Positions 17,198 through 26,673 of a DNA stretch of 33,428 nucleotides are shown here, one piece after another. Location: assembly GCA_913061185.1 (NCBI GenBank), contig CAJXTI010000041.1:1-33428 (forward strand). The letters run 5' to 3'. Source of the DNA: an uncultured Oceanobacter sp. (GTDB lineage: Bacteria > Pseudomonadota > Gammaproteobacteria > Pseudomonadales > Oceanobacteraceae). Each line of letters starts with the position of its first letter. The stretch's first letter is position 1. The notes under the pieces are model-generated. The model ran no database searches, was not told the DNA's origin, and was given only the letters and a program-made list of their open reading frames with translations. A program made the translations under genes and the position numbers.

Positions 17198-17734
17198 TTA
17201 AATATCGTCCACTGTTTGCGCCAGTGACAGGTTCAGCCACAATAGCTGAGACTTGTTTTCCTGGGTTGCCAACGCCCGTGTCAGAAAATTGTTACCCGGA
17301 TTCATCAGACTGAAGCCAAACCGGCTTTGAAAAGCAATCGGGTAATCGCGATTGCCTGCCGTTCCCTGAGCACTGGCGATCGGAAATTGGCTGATGGATC
17401 CAGCCAAGGCCTTATAAACGCAAGTACTCGCACCCGGTGAGCGTGCCAGGTCAATCAGCCAGCCATTCCAATCCTGATTACTGTGAACGCCAAAGGCAAC
17501 ACAATGATCAACCCCCTGTTGGGCATCAGGACATACTCCCCAGGCAATATCCAGCTCGTCCAGTCGCGATTCCCACAAGCGATTGCTGGCAGATAACACG
17601 ACAAACAAGGGGAGTTCGCTGTCCATGGCAGGACGCAGCGCTGCTTCAAATTCAGGTAGCGGCATCAAGCTGGCAGAGAAATCGTCGAGACAACCCGCCT
17701 TGTTGGCCACCAATACGATGCCAGGTGCAGACAT
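17198..17734 (-). CDS. Diverged MobA-like NTP transferase, probably inactive
   Basis: A 178-residue protein. I read it as a very diverged member of the MobA-like NTP-transferase family (MocA/CoxC type): an N-terminal strand and loop (IVLVANKAGCL, residues 6-16) lie where the family has LAAGxSxRxG, then GVDHCVAFGVHS where the family has a GMG-SL-AGV motif, then GWLIDLARSP where it has a GDMP loop, and later GNRDYPIAFQSRFGFSLM where it has G-HPVGF. The nucleotide-binding glycines, the Arg of the signature and the metal-binding Asp of GDMP are all missing. It may be a pseudo-enzyme or a rewired relative. ATG 17734 follows an AGGGACG ribosome binding site; the frame is open to 17863. Confidence 0.55.
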   Translation of the reverse strand: MSAPGIVLVANKAGCLDDFSASLMPLPEFEAALRPAMDSELPLFVVLSASNRLWESRLDELDIAWGVCPDAQQGVDHCVAFGVHSNQDWNGWLIDLARSPGASTCVYKALAGSISQFPIASAQGTAGNRDYPIAFQSRFGFSLMNPGNNFLTRALATQENKSQLLWLNLSLAQTVDDI

Positions 17735-18134
17735 ACAGTGACGTCCCTGATTCAAGTGGCTAAACCCTACTACAGAGAGGGTAAGCGGTAAATGTATAAC
17801 CACCTCTGCCTGGTTTGTAGCTTTTCTCAGCGAGTAAATCGGCTGGGAGGTCTGAGGTGGCAATCAGGTATGTGACATGAGTGGGATAAGTAGATGGGGA
17901 GCTGTCCGTCATCAGGAGGGTGTTAATGAGTGAAACAAGGTGAGAGCAAGCGCTGGAATCCATGAGGCTGTCTGGAGCGCTTGGTAATCTTTGCTGTTCT
18001 GAAGAGTGATTATTTGTATTCGGTAGAAGCCGGGAGAGCTGGCCCCATGACTGGATTTGACACCAGCAGAACATCTGCAACAGGGCTGCTGCTTGTTGTG
18101 ATTCAAATATAACTGACTGATTTTAATAATATAG
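17735..18134. other. 400-base gene-poor gap
   Basis: No convincing gene. Open frames on the - strand reach 106 codons (17760-18080), but I recognise no family or ribosome binding site there. The only structure is an inverted repeat with perfect 8-base arms, CAAGCGCT (17947-17954) and AGCGCTTG (17976-17983), with a 21-base loop. Confidence 0.6.
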
Positions 18135-18211
18135 TGGTGGGCCTTCCCAGACTTGAACTGGGGACCTGCCGATTATGAGTCGGATGCTCTAACCAACTGA
18201 GCTAAAGGCCC
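18135..18211 (-). tRNA. tRNA with CAT anticodon, probably tRNA-Ile2 (lysidine type)
   Basis: 77 bases with encoded CCA. The acceptor GGGCCTT pairs with AAGGCCC; the anticodon loop CTCATAA gives CAT (18175-18177). CAT can mean initiator Met, elongator Met or Ile2. Initiator features (three G:C pairs in the anticodon stem, mismatched first pair) are absent. The acceptor has C4:G69 and C5:G68, which are recognised by the lysidine synthase TilS, and the CGACTCATAATCG stem-loop resembles known Ile2 genes, so Ile2, reading AUA after lysidine modification, is the best reading. Elongator Met remains possible. Confidence 0.9.
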
Positions 18212-18304
18212 TTCTGCTTCTGACTGAACGGCCAGAATGATTACTGCGAAAACAGGGCGCTGATTATAGAGGCGTGCCGCTGACTATGCAAAGACCCACT
18301 ATAA

Positions 18305-18329
18305 AAAAACCGGCGCGTGGCCGGTTTTT
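18305..18329 (-). terminator. rpoD Rho-independent terminator
   Basis: Arms AAAAACCGGC (18305-18314) and GCCGGTTTTT (18320-18329) form a perfect 10-base stem with a 5-base loop; on the - strand the stem runs into a T-tract. It lies 25 bases after the rpoD stop and separates rpoD from the tRNA. Confidence 0.9.
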
Positions 18330-18354
18330 CTGGGTGACGATTGTCGTTATAGGA

Positions 18355-20178
18355 CTATTCGTCGATAAAGCTGCGCAGATGATCAGAGCGGCTGGGGTGG
18401 CGCAGTTTGCGCAGTGCCTTGGCTTCGATTTGTCGAATACGCTCGCGGGTGACATCGAACTGTTTGCCGACTTCTTCCAGAGTGTGGTCGGTGTTCATAT
18501 CGATACCGAAGCGCATTCGCAGTACCTTGGCTTCACGAGCCGTCAGGCCGGACAGAACAGAGCGGGTTGCTTCGGTCAGGCCGTCGTTGGTGGCTGTGTC
18601 CATCGGTGATTCGGAGTGCGCATCCTCGATAAAATCTCCCAGGTGCGAATCTTCATCGTCGCCAATCGGCGTTTCCATGGAGATGGGCTCTTTGGCGATT
18701 TTCAGTACCTTGCGGATCTTGTCTTCCGGCATTTCCATGCGTTCAGCCAATTCTTCCGGCGTTGGTTCCCGTCCCATTTCCTGCAGCATCTGGCGGCTGA
18801 TACGGTTCAGCTTGTTGATGGTTTCAATCATGTGCACCGGAATACGGATGGTGCGTGCCTGGTCGGCGATTGAACGGGTAATGGCCTGACGAATCCACCA
18901 GGTTGCATAGGTAGAAAACTTGTAACCACGACGGTATTCGAACTTGTCGACGGCTTTCATCAGGCCGATGTTGCCTTCCTGGATCAGATCAAGGAATTGC
19001 AGGCCACGGTTGGTGTATTTCTTGGCAATCGAGATAACCAGACGCAGGTTAGCTTCGACCATTTCTTTTTTGGCGCGACGGGCACGAGCTTCACCGATGG
19101 AGACACGACGGTTGACTTCCTTGATTTCAGGAATGCTCAGACCAACTCGGGATTCGACGGCATGTATTTTACGCTGGGCGCGGAAAATATCGAGTTTGTA
19201 GGTGTCGAGTTTTTTCGAGTAGGGCTTGTTGGAGGCGATCAGGCCTTCAATCCAGTCATTGTCGACTTCGTTGCCCTGGAAGAACTTGATGAAGTCCTTG
19301 CGATCCATACCGCACTTGCGCGTCATCATCATCATGATTTGACGTTCCTGGGTACGGATGGCGTTTAGTGCTTCGCGGGCATTGGTCACCAGGTTTTCGA
19401 AGTGTTTGGGCGACAGCTTGATCGGTGCAAACACGGAAGCCAACGCTAACAGTGCCGCTTCGGATTCCTTGCTGGCGCGACCATGTTTTTCAATCGAGGC
19501 GAGCACGGCTTCGTGGGCGTCGTAGATTTCTTCAAAGCGACGGTTGACCTCGGTCAGGTCGATACCGGATTCCGCTTCGGAATCGTCGTCATCGTCTGTT
19601 GTCGCTGCGTCGTCTGTTTCTTCAACAACGGCATCAGGGCCGCTTTGCGGGCCTGGTTCCGGGTCTTCATCGGATGGGTCGATAAAGCCATTAAAGATAT
19701 CGCCAATGCGGTTCGGATCCTGATCGGCATCTGCAAATGCCTTGAGGATGGTCTGCACTGCACCTGGGTAGTAAGACAGCGCCGACATCACTTCACGGAT
19801 GCCTTCTTCGATACGCTTGGCGATCACAATCTCGCCTTCGCGGGTCAGCAGCTCAACGGTGCCCATTTCACGCATATACATACGGACAGGGTCTGTGGTG
19901 CGGCCAACGTCGCTTTCGACCGATGCCAGTGCTGCCGCAGCTTCTTCGGCAGCGGCATCATCGGCGGCATCGTTCATGAACAGGGTTTCACCATCGGGAG
20001 CCACTTCCGATACCGGAATACCGATGTCGTTAATCATACGGATGATGTCTTCAACCTGATCAGGGTTGGCAATGTCATCTGGCAGATGGTCGTTCACCTG
20101 AGCATAGGTGAGGTAGCCTTGCTCTTTACCTTTGGCAATGAGTTCTTTCAATCGGGACTGTTGGGTATTCGCTGACAT
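18355..20178 (-). CDS. rpoD: RNA polymerase sigma factor RpoD (sigma-70)
   Basis: The 607-residue housekeeping sigma factor (E. coli 613). N-terminal region 1.1 ([21 protein letters not shown]) is present, region 1.2 ([16 protein letters not shown]), a long acidic non-conserved region, region 2 with [15 protein letters not shown] (-10 recognition and melting), region 3 ([18 protein letters not shown]) and region 4.2 ([19 protein letters not shown], -35 recognition). I chose ATG 20178 (AGGG just upstream); an in-frame extension to 20214 is not conserved. It lies 214 bases after dnaG in the macromolecular synthesis locus. Confidence 0.99.
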   Translation of the reverse strand: MSANTQQSRLKELIAKGKEQGYLTYAQVNDHLPDDIANPDQVEDIIRMINDIGIPVSEVAPDGETLFMNDAADDAAAEEAAAALASVESDVGRTTDPVRMYMREMGTVELLTREGEIVIAKRIEEGIREVMSALSYYPGAVQTILKAFADADQDPNRIGDIFNGFIDPSDEDPEPGPQSGPDAVVEETDDAATTDDDDDSEAESGIDLTEVNRRFEEIYDAHEAVLASIEKHGRASKESEAALLALASVFAPIKLSPKHFENLVTNAREALNAIRTQERQIMMMMTRKCGMDRKDFIKFFQGNEVDNDWIEGLIASNKPYSKKLDTYKLDIFRAQRKIHAVESRVGLSIPEIKEVNRRVSIGEARARRAKKEMVEANLRLVISIAKKYTNRGLQFLDLIQEGNIGLMKAVDKFEYRRGYKFSTYATWWIRQAITRSIADQARTIRIPVHMIETINKLNRISRQMLQEMGREPTPEELAERMEMPEDKIRKVLKIAKEPISMETPIGDDEDSHLGDFIEDAHSESPMDTATNDGLTEATRSVLSGLTAREAKVLRMRFGIDMNTDHTLEEVGKQFDVTRERIRQIEAKALRKLRHPSRSDHLRSFIDE

Positions 20179-20392
20179 AGGGGCCCTGTGATCCGTTGGT
20201 ATCAGGCGTGGCAAGAAAAGCGCCGAAGTATATCTTTTTGACCGGTTTTAGGCCAGAGCCAACGGGATGGGTTCCATCCGGGCTGTGAATAAAATATACA
20301 ACAATGACTCGGTTGGTTGAGTCGGGGCATTTCTGGAACGACTTATCCATATGGGGATGAATGGTTGTTTTTTCAAGCAGCATAGACCTGGT

Positions 20393-22312
20393 CTAGCGCT
20401 GATGTGGATTATTCAGGTAAATCTCACCACGCCCGGCTGTGAGTTCGCGGCGTTGGCGTTGGTAGGTTTTGAGCTGTTGTATCTCGTCGGAACTCATTTG
20501 TCGGCGGCTCTCTTTGCTGTGGTAGCGGGCCAGGAGTGACTGGTATTCACTCTCTGTCTGGCGGGTTGAGAGGCGTTTGATGGCATTGCTGACTTCGGCG
20601 ATAACGGGTTTGACTGGCGTTTCATTGTGGTTGGCAATACGCGTCAGTTCGGCATGGAAGGGCGTACCAATCCACTGGATCAGCAAGCCTATGCTGCTGG
20701 ATTGTGGTGACTGGTGCAGCTTCTTTACGACTTCCAATAAAAGTCGCTCCCGGTCGGTGAAGGGTTCAAATTCGACAGTATCAAGCTGACTGGCGAGAAC
20801 CGGGTTGCGTACCAGAGCAGATAGGGCACGCTCGACTACGGGTATCAGACGCTGGCTGTTTTTGTTGTCACTGTTGCCGCTGCGGTTGTCGAGGTTGTCA
20901 CTGTCGAGTTCGGTCAGCCAGCTGGGGGTGTTGTCTGGCGCATAATAGTCAGCTTCAGGGAGCGGTTCAGTGGCTGGCTGCTGGGGATGGATCTGGTTGG
21001 CACCGCTTGTATCGGCGGCGTTGATTTTGTCCATTGCCCGGCTGTGAACACCCAGTTGTTTTTCCAGTTCCGCAATCATCAGATCGCGCAGTGTGCCGCG
21101 CGGGATTTTGCTGATCAGCGGGGCCGCCAGCTGATCCAGTCGTGCCTTGCCATCGAGGCTGTCGAAATCGACCTGTTGCTTGAGGTAATCAAACAGGAAT
21201 TCCGGCAGGTGCCGGGATTGATTCAGGCGTTTTTCAAAGGCTTCCTTGCCTTCCTTGCGTACCAGGGTGTCTGGATCTTCGCCATCCGGTAAAAACAGGA
21301 AGCGTGCTTGCAGACCATCTTCGAGGATGGGTAGTACGGTTTCCATGGCTCTGGCAGCTGCGGTTCGACCGGCCTGATCGCCATCGAAGCAAAAAATCAG
21401 TTCAGGTACCAGTTTGAACAAGCGGCGCAGATGGTGTTCGCTGGTGGCTGTGCCCAGGGTCGCAACCGCATAGTGAATACCGTATTCGGCCAGTGCCACT
21501 ACATCCATATAGCCTTCTACGATCATGATGCGGTTCAGCTTCTGGCGAATCTTGCGCGCTTCATACAGGCCGTAAAGTTCCTTGTTTTTCTGGAATACCG
21601 GAGTTTCCGGTGAGTTCAGGTATTTGGGTTTGTCGTCGCCCAGTACCCGACCACCAAAGGCAATGATCCGGCCACGAATATCCCGTATCGGAAACATGAT
21701 GCGATCGCGAAAGCGGTCATAGTGGCGGCCATCGTCTTTTTCGATCAGCATGCCAGAGGTAACCAGTTGGTTGACATCAGCAGGTGTGGTGCCGAGGCTG
21801 CCGATCAGGTTGTCCCAGCCGGGTGGTGCGTAGCCGATGGCAAAAAATTTTGCCGCCTTGCCCGACAGCCCCCGGCCTTTAAGGTAGTCGACCGCCCGCT
21901 GGCGTTGGTCATGCTGGCGCAGTTGGCGGGTAAAAAAATCGGCGGCAAGGGACAGTTGTCGATAGAGTGGTTGCTGCTCTTGCTGCTGACGTTCCATATC
22001 CTGGCTTTGCTGGTCGCGAGGGACATCCAGTCCGACACTGCTGGCCAGTTTTTCAACGGCATCAGGAAAGCTCAGGCCGTCAAATTCCATCACGAACTTT
22101 AATGCCGTACCGGATGCGCCGCAGCCAAAGCAATAGTAGAACTGCTTTTCACGGCTGACGGTGAAGGATGGCGTGTTTTCGTTGTGAAACGGGCAGCAAG
22201 CAGAGTAGTTTTTTCCTGCCTTCTTGAGTTTGACGCGGCTGTCCACCACATCGACAACGTCGGTGCGTGAGAGCAGTTCATCAATAAATGCCTGTGGAAT
22301 TCGGCCCACCAT
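20393..22312 (-). CDS. dnaG: DNA primase
   Basis: A 639-residue primase that makes RNA primers at replication forks. The N-terminal CHC2 zinc site is complete (Cys40, His43, Cys61, Cys64). The TOPRIM core follows (IMIVEGYMDVVAL with the catalytic Glu; CFDGDQAGRTAA with the DxD-type acidic residues), then a linker rich in Pro, Gln and Asn (about residues 430-490) and a C-terminal helicase-binding domain that contacts DnaB. Length is usual for the group. It is preceded by a terminator, so it must have its own promoter. Confidence 0.98.
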   Translation of the reverse strand: MVGRIPQAFIDELLSRTDVVDVVDSRVKLKKAGKNYSACCPFHNENTPSFTVSREKQFYYCFGCGASGTALKFVMEFDGLSFPDAVEKLASSVGLDVPRDQQSQDMERQQQEQQPLYRQLSLAADFFTRQLRQHDQRQRAVDYLKGRGLSGKAAKFFAIGYAPPGWDNLIGSLGTTPADVNQLVTSGMLIEKDDGRHYDRFRDRIMFPIRDIRGRIIAFGGRVLGDDKPKYLNSPETPVFQKNKELYGLYEARKIRQKLNRIMIVEGYMDVVALAEYGIHYAVATLGTATSEHHLRRLFKLVPELIFCFDGDQAGRTAAARAMETVLPILEDGLQARFLFLPDGEDPDTLVRKEGKEAFEKRLNQSRHLPEFLFDYLKQQVDFDSLDGKARLDQLAAPLISKIPRGTLRDLMIAELEKQLGVHSRAMDKINAADTSGANQIHPQQPATEPLPEADYYAPDNTPSWLTELDSDNLDNRSGNSDNKNSQRLIPVVERALSALVRNPVLASQLDTVEFEPFTDRERLLLEVVKKLHQSPQSSSIGLLIQWIGTPFHAELTRIANHNETPVKPVIAEVSNAIKRLSTRQTESEYQSLLARYHSKESRRQMSSDEIQQLKTYQRQRRELTAGRGEIYLNNPHQR

Positions 22313-22376
22313 CGATTTTTCAGCCCGTAGATAACTACACCTGCGGTATAGAGTAAATGAAGGTAGCAGAAAATAA

Positions 22377-22405
22377 AAAACGCCACTGTGAAAAAGTGGC
22401 GTTTT
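22377..22405 (-). terminator. Rho-independent terminator after yqeY
   Basis: AAAACGCCACT (22377-22387) and AGTGGCGTTTT (22395-22405) form a perfect 11-base stem with a 7-base loop; on the - strand it is followed by TTTTTTATTT. It lies 29 bases after the yqeY stop and splits rpsU-yqeY from dnaG-rpoD. Confidence 0.9.
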
Positions 22406-22434
22406 GACTCTGGCGTTGGTGTCTGTCCAGCCGC

Positions 22435-22881
22435 TTAACCGAGTTGGGATTTCACCATTCGGCTGACTTGCGCCATATCTGCGCGGCCTTGCACCTGTGG
22501 TTTGAGGATGCCCATAACGTTACCCATGTCCTGCACAGAGGCAGCACCGGATTGTGCAATGGCATCAGCAACGAGCTGGCTCAGCTCATCTTCGCTCAGA
22601 GCCGTTGGCAGAAATTCGCTGAGCACGTCAATTTCGAATTGCTCAACTGCTGCCAACTCATCGCGACCTGCTGCCGTATATTGGGCAAGAGAGTCACGAC
22701 GTTGTTTGGTCATTTTGTCGAGAATAACCAGAACACGGGCGTCATCAACATCAATACGCTCGTCCACCTCGACCCGTTTGAACTCGGCGGTCAGCATGCG
22801 TAACGCACCCAGACGATCTTTTTGCTTGGCGCGCATGGCATCTTTTACTGCCGCTTTTACCTGTTCAACCAGAGTACTCAT
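22435..22881 (-). CDS. GatB/YqeY domain-containing protein
   Basis: A 148-residue YqeY-family protein, related to the tRNA-binding tail domain of GatB; its own role is not established. It begins with a helix VEQVKAAVKDAMRAKQKDRLGALRML-type segment (read in two parts, VEQVKAAVKDAM and RLGALRML), has DMTKQRRDSL-like KMTKQRRDSL, and a C-terminal MGNVMGILKPQVQGRADM block. AGGAG lies just before the ATG. It starts 29 bases after the rpsU stop and is co-transcribed with it, as in Pseudomonas. Confidence 0.93.
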   Translation of the reverse strand: MSTLVEQVKAAVKDAMRAKQKDRLGALRMLTAEFKRVEVDERIDVDDARVLVILDKMTKQRRDSLAQYTAAGRDELAAVEQFEIDVLSEFLPTALSEDELSQLVADAIAQSGAASVQDMGNVMGILKPQVQGRADMAQVSRMVKSQLG

Positions 22882-22910
22882 GGTGGCTCCTATGGTTATT
22901 CAGAACAAAA

Positions 22911-23126
22911 TCAGTAGAGACGAACCAGCTTACGTGATTCGCGCTGTACTTTCTTCAAATGACGCTTGACTGCTGCAGCTGCCTGGCGCTTGCGGATCCA
23001 GGTTGGCTTTTCGTAGTGTTCGCGACGACGTACTTCAGACAGTACACCGGCCTTTTCACAGGCACGCTTGAAGCGACGCAGTGCTACGTCGAATGGCTCG
23101 TTTTCTTTAACTTTTACAGCTGGCAT
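22911..23126 (-). CDS. rpsU: 30S ribosomal protein S21
   Basis: 71 residues, exactly the common bacterial length. It begins [21 protein letters not shown] (conserved first block) and has the basic [12 protein letters not shown] helix ending in RLY. S21 helps mRNA binding in initiation. AGGTGA precedes the ATG. First gene of the macromolecular synthesis locus, divergent from tsaD. Confidence 0.98.
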   Translation of the reverse strand: MPAVKVKENEPFDVALRRFKRACEKAGVLSEVRRREHYEKPTWIRKRQAAAAVKRHLKKVQRESRKLVRLY

Positions 23127-23211
23127 CCAATCACCTACGTTTTAGCTGAATTCTTTGGTCGAGGCCGATGATTCAGGATATTCCTGCATGAACCCCAGTT
23201 AGAGGGCGGGC

Positions 23212-23240
23212 ATTCTAATGTTTTTTACAGTGGAATGCAA
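23212..23240 (-). promoter_or_regulatory. rpsU promoter
   Basis: On the - strand TTGCAT (-35, 23235-23240), a 17-base spacer, and TAGAAT (-10, 23212-23217). The start would be near 23204, about 78 bases before the rpsU ATG. Good -10 and spacing, moderate -35. Confidence 0.65.
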
Positions 23241-23376
23241 AGCCTTGACGGTCTGTTTGGTTGGCTTTCGATCGACTGGGCCGTATTATGGGCGGCTTGT
23301 TGGCCGCTGCAAGGTGTTCTTGAGGCTGGTCGATCAAAATCAGGAGCAGGTAAATGAATGTGTTGAAGGGTTTGGC

Positions 23377-24435
23377 GTGATTGTATTGGGTCTGGAGACG
23401 TCTTGCGATGAAACCGGTATCGCCGTCTATGATACCCGGCACGGGTTGATGGCGCATCGACTGTATTCCCAGATAGCAGTACATGCCGAATATGGTGGTG
23501 TGGTGCCGGAACTGGCGTCGCGTGACCATGTCCGCAAGACCATGCCGCTGATTCACGAAGCACTGGCAGAAGCTGGCATCACGGTGAGCGATCTCGACGG
23601 CATTGCTTATACCTCCGGGCCAGGTCTGGTTGGTGCTCTGCTGGTCGGTGCCTGTTTTGGGCGCAGTCTGGCCTGGGCCTTGGGTAAACCTGCGATTGGT
23701 GTACATCATATGGAAGGCCATTTGTTGGCTCCGATGCTGGAAGACAACCCGCCGCCGTTTCCATTTGTTGCTCTGCTGGTGTCGGGTGGTCATACCCAGC
23801 TGGTACAGGTCGATGGCATTGGTCGGTATACCTTGTTGGGTGAATCACTCGATGATGCTGCTGGTGAAGCCTTTGACAAGGCCGCAAAAATGATGGGTTT
23901 GTCATACCCTGGCGGCCCGGCACTGAGCAAACTGGCAACAACCGGAGACGACAAGCGATTTGCGTTTCCGCGACCGATGACAGACCGTCCGGGGCTGGAT
24001 TTCAGCTTTAGCGGTCTGAAAACCTTTACTCGTACCAAAATTCTGGCATTGGCGGTGGATGGCGTGCTGGCCGATACCGACAAGGCCGATATTGCTGCCG
24101 GGTTTCAGGCGGCAGTGGTGGATACCTTGTCGCTGAAGTGCAAGCGAGCGATGCAACAAACCGGTATCAAACGCCTGATTATAGCCGGTGGTGTTGGGGC
24201 GAATGTACGTTTGCGTGAACAGCTGCGAGTGACTGCGGAAGCGATGGGCGGGGCGGTGTATTATCCCCGGCCAGAATTTTGCACCGATAACGGTGCCATG
24301 ATTGCTTACGCCGGAGCACAGCGGTTGGCCGCTGGTCAATGTTCGGATCTGGCAGTGGCGGTGGTGCCGCGCTGGCCATTGGTGGATTTGCCTGCGGTCG
24401 CACATTCCGTTGGTGCGGAGGCGGTGGATGGATAA
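23377..24435 (+). CDS. tsaD: tRNA N6-threonylcarbamoyladenosine transferase TsaD
   Basis: A 352-residue TsaD (Kae1/YgjD), which transfers the threonylcarbamoyl group to A37 of ANN-decoding tRNAs, working with TsaB and TsaE. The metal-binding HMEGH is at residues 111-115, after [11 protein letters not shown] and [10 protein letters not shown] at the N-terminus. VSGGHTQLV and [12 protein letters not shown] follow. The start is GTG 23377, with GAAGGG at 23365-23370, 6 bases upstream; the frame is open to 23218 but the extra part has no family similarity, and [10 protein letters not shown] is the family's normal start. Overlaps folB by 8 bases. Confidence 0.97.
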   Translation: MIVLGLETSCDETGIAVYDTRHGLMAHRLYSQIAVHAEYGGVVPELASRDHVRKTMPLIHEALAEAGITVSDLDGIAYTSGPGLVGALLVGACFGRSLAWALGKPAIGVHHMEGHLLAPMLEDNPPPFPFVALLVSGGHTQLVQVDGIGRYTLLGESLDDAAGEAFDKAAKMMGLSYPGGPALSKLATTGDDKRFAFPRPMTDRPGLDFSFSGLKTFTRTKILALAVDGVLADTDKADIAAGFQAAVVDTLSLKCKRAMQQTGIKRLIIAGGVGANVRLREQLRVTAEAMGGAVYYPRPEFCTDNGAMIAYAGAQRLAAGQCSDLAVAVVPRWPLVDLPAVAHSVGAEAVDG

Positions 24436-24781
24436 GGTCTTTATTGATGGTCTCAAGGTGGATGCGGTCATTGGTGTGTATGAATGGGAAAAACAGGTGC
24501 GCCAACCGCTGGTGTTTGATCTGGAGATGGCCTGGGATATTCGCCAGGCGGCCGCAACCGATGATCTGACTTTCGCGTTGAACTATCAGGCGGTGACGGA
24601 ATACATTGAGCGTTTTGTGCAGCAGCAGCATTTTCAGTTGCTGGAATCGCTGCTGGAACGCTTGTCTGCTGGGCTATTGCAGGAATTCGGTATGCCCTGG
24701 TTGTCTATTCGGGTGGAAAAACCGGCCGTTGTTCCGCAAGCGCGGGCGGTGGGGCTTAAAATCGAACGTGGGGTATTCTAG
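24428..24781 (+). CDS. folB: Dihydroneopterin aldolase
   Basis: A 117-residue FolB (E. coli 122). It splits dihydroneopterin to hydroxymethyl-dihydropterin in folate synthesis. It begins [21 protein letters not shown], conserved as FIDGL and IGVYEWE with the pterin-binding Glu, then [19 protein letters not shown] and the C-terminal [14 protein letters not shown] with the catalytic Lys. ATG 24428 lies inside the tsaD end, giving an 8-base overlap, so translation is likely coupled. The FolK-like gene follows without a gap. Confidence 0.94.
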   Translation: MDKVFIDGLKVDAVIGVYEWEKQVRQPLVFDLEMAWDIRQAAATDDLTFALNYQAVTEYIERFVQQQHFQLLESLLERLSAGLLQEFGMPWLSIRVEKPAVVPQARAVGLKIERGVF

Positions 24782-25300
24782 TTGGCCATTGTCTATTTGG
24801 GGGTTGGCTCCAATCAGCAAGCCGAGCGTAATATCACCGATGGCCTTCGAGTCTTGAGCGCCAAGCTGCAGCTGGAGAAAATTTCTCCCTGGTATCGTTC
24901 TCCGGCGATGGGATTCGATGGTCCGGCGTTTATCAACCTGGTGGTCAAGGTCTCGACCGATTTATCCTTGCCGCAGTTGGGCCGCGTACTGAAACAGCTG
25001 GAGCTGGATTTTGGCCGGGCACCGGATGCGGTGAAGTTTTCATCGCGCACGCTGGATGTCGATGTGTTGCTGTATGACGATCTGGTCGGTCAGTACGAAG
25101 GACATTCCCTGCCACGGGGGGATATCCGGCGTTGTGCGTTTGTGTTGCGGCCATTGCTGGATATTGAACCTGAACTGAGTTGCCCATCGAGTCTCCAGCG
25201 CTTTGACAGTTTCTGGCCAGCCCTGGCCTCACAGCCACTTGAGCAGATAGTCCCTCCCGCTGATTTTTGCGTGGCGTATTGCAAACAGCAACCTGCTTGA
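24782..25300 (+). CDS. FolK-like (HPPK family) protein, diverged active site
   Basis: A 172-residue member of the 6-hydroxymethyl-dihydropterin pyrophosphokinase family. The start is TTG 24782, directly after the folB stop. YLGVGSNQ, FINLVVKV and RTLDVDVLLYDD place it in the family; the magnesium-binding Asp pair (Asp92, Asp94) and Arg79/Arg89 (matching E. coli Arg82/Arg92) are kept. His115 of E. coli is Arg here (Arg112) and Trp89 is Phe (Phe86), and Arg84 is replaced by Pro, so activity is doubtful. Pseudomonas has a similar extra FolK-like gene between folB and cca, with the true folK elsewhere. I therefore withhold the symbol. Confidence 0.8.
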   Translation: MAIVYLGVGSNQQAERNITDGLRVLSAKLQLEKISPWYRSPAMGFDGPAFINLVVKVSTDLSLPQLGRVLKQLELDFGRAPDAVKFSSRTLDVDVLLYDDLVGQYEGHSLPRGDIRRCAFVLRPLLDIEPELSCPSSLQRFDSFWPALASQPLEQIVPPADFCVAYCKQQPA

Positions 25301-25308
25301 ATCTCCGG

Positions 25309-26538
25309 TCAGCAGACCTGAGCTGCTTTCCAGCTTCCCAGGCGGGCCTTTCTGGCCTCTGCCAATGCCGGACGAATCTCGGCGCCGGTTATGCCATTGA
25401 CCATTACGTCTTTCGCCGTGATGGTCAGGGCTTGTTGGAGCGCTTGCTGCAGGTATTCCACTTGCGGGTAGTCACATTGTTCAAACCCGGTTCTGCCTCT
25501 GGAATCCGCTTTGGCGACCAGCAGGAGCTGTTCAAACCGTTCCGGCCTGCGCCACACGTCCACGCCATCCAATAACTTCAATAAGGTTTCCGGCCGCAGC
25601 TCCTGTGCCCGATGTACATGGGTGTGCCACTGGCTGGCCAGTACCGACAGTTCGGCAGCGTCTTTGGGTGCTTTCAGGCGCTTGGCGAGTTGTTTGGCAG
25701 GCTGGACACCCCGTGCTTCATGAGCGATATGGCGGGGCCATTCTTCCGGCGGCGTGAGTGCCTTGCCGAGATCGTGAGTCAGTGCTGCCCAGCGGACTGC
25801 TACCTGGTCAGACAGCGGGACGCTGGCGCTTAACGACATCAGGGCATGTACGCCGCAGTCGATTTCTGGATGGTGTTGTGGCGGCTGAGGAACACCGAAC
25901 AGGGCGTCAATTTCTGCGAACCAGACTTTCAGCGCGCCGCAGTCGCGCAGTACCTGGAAGTAGGTGGCAGGCTGCTTTTCCTGCAGGGCACGCTGGGTTT
26001 CTTGCCAGACCCGTTCTGGTACCAGGTGATCAAGCTCTCCGGCATTCACCATATCGCGCATCAATGTTTGTGTTTCGTCCGCCACCGTGAAACCAAGCGG
26101 GGCCAGACGAGCAGCAAAGCGGGCTACGCGTAATACCCGCAGCGGGTCTTCCATAAAGGCCGGTGATACGTGGCGCAGCAGGCGGTTGTACAGATCCTGT
26201 TGACCACCGTAGGGATCGACCAGACTGCCGTCATCCCGTTGCGCTATGGCGTTGATGGTGAGGTCACGGCGTAGCAGGTCTTGTTCCAGCGTAATGTCGG
26301 GGCTGAAGCGGCACTCGAAGCCTTGATAGCCTTTGCCAGACTTGCGTTCGGTACGCGCCAGGGCGTATTCCTCGTGCGTTTGAGGGTGCAGGAAGACCGG
26401 GAAGTCTGCGCCAACCTGTTCGTAGCCGAGATCAACTAACTGCTGTGGTGTTGCGCCTGTCACGACCCAGTCCCGATCCTTGACCGGAATACCCAACAGT
26501 GCGTCGCGGACGGCACCGCCGACCAGATAAGATTGCAT
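25309..26538 (-). CDS. cca: Multifunctional CCA-adding tRNA nucleotidyltransferase
   Basis: A 409-residue enzyme (E. coli 412) that builds or repairs the tRNA CCA end. It starts [16 protein letters not shown], followed by KDRDWVV with the catalytic DxD Asp pair, then LARTERKSG and [10 protein letters not shown]. The C-terminal half carries an HD phosphohydrolase domain ([10 protein letters not shown]), giving phosphatase/phosphodiesterase activity. I chose ATG 26538; the frame is open to 26616 but the family starts at MQSYLVGG. It is convergent with the FolK-like gene. Confidence 0.97.
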   Translation of the reverse strand: MQSYLVGGAVRDALLGIPVKDRDWVVTGATPQQLVDLGYEQVGADFPVFLHPQTHEEYALARTERKSGKGYQGFECRFSPDITLEQDLLRRDLTINAIAQRDDGSLVDPYGGQQDLYNRLLRHVSPAFMEDPLRVLRVARFAARLAPLGFTVADETQTLMRDMVNAGELDHLVPERVWQETQRALQEKQPATYFQVLRDCGALKVWFAEIDALFGVPQPPQHHPEIDCGVHALMSLSASVPLSDQVAVRWAALTHDLGKALTPPEEWPRHIAHEARGVQPAKQLAKRLKAPKDAAELSVLASQWHTHVHRAQELRPETLLKLLDGVDVWRRPERFEQLLLVAKADSRGRTGFEQCDYPQVEYLQQALQQALTITAKDVMVNGITGAEIRPALAEARKARLGSWKAAQVC

Positions 26539-26594
26539 GGTGATTGTTATCCTGAAAGCGTGCGGAAGCCCGATTTGCCAAGTCGGAAGCATAA

Positions 26595-26629
26595 AAAACG
26601 CCAGCGGGCTTGTCACCCGCTGGCGTTTT
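26595..26629 (-). terminator. Rho-independent terminator after the TraF-like gene
   Basis: AAAACGCCAGCGGG (26595-26608) and CCCGCTGGCGTTTT (26616-26629) form a perfect 14-base stem with a 7-base loop; on the - strand the stem is followed by a T-run. It lies 45 bases after the barrel gene stop and before cca. Confidence 0.92.
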
Positions 26630-26673
26630 AATCGTGCAGCTGAGGTTTCCTGCTGGAAACGCCAGGGCGTGTA

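Noticed and set aside
17760..18080. 106-codon - strand frame between the MobA-like gene and the tRNA
   Set aside because: No recognisable family, no ribosome binding site, and a composition unlike the neighbours.
19483..20175. 230-codon frame opposite rpoD
   Set aside because: It is a shadow of rpoD's codon usage; the protein has no family character.
23218..23376. N-terminal extension of tsaD from an upstream ATG/TTG-type start
   Set aside because: The added 53 residues are not part of the family and overlap the rpsU promoter; GTG 23377 has a good ribosome binding site.
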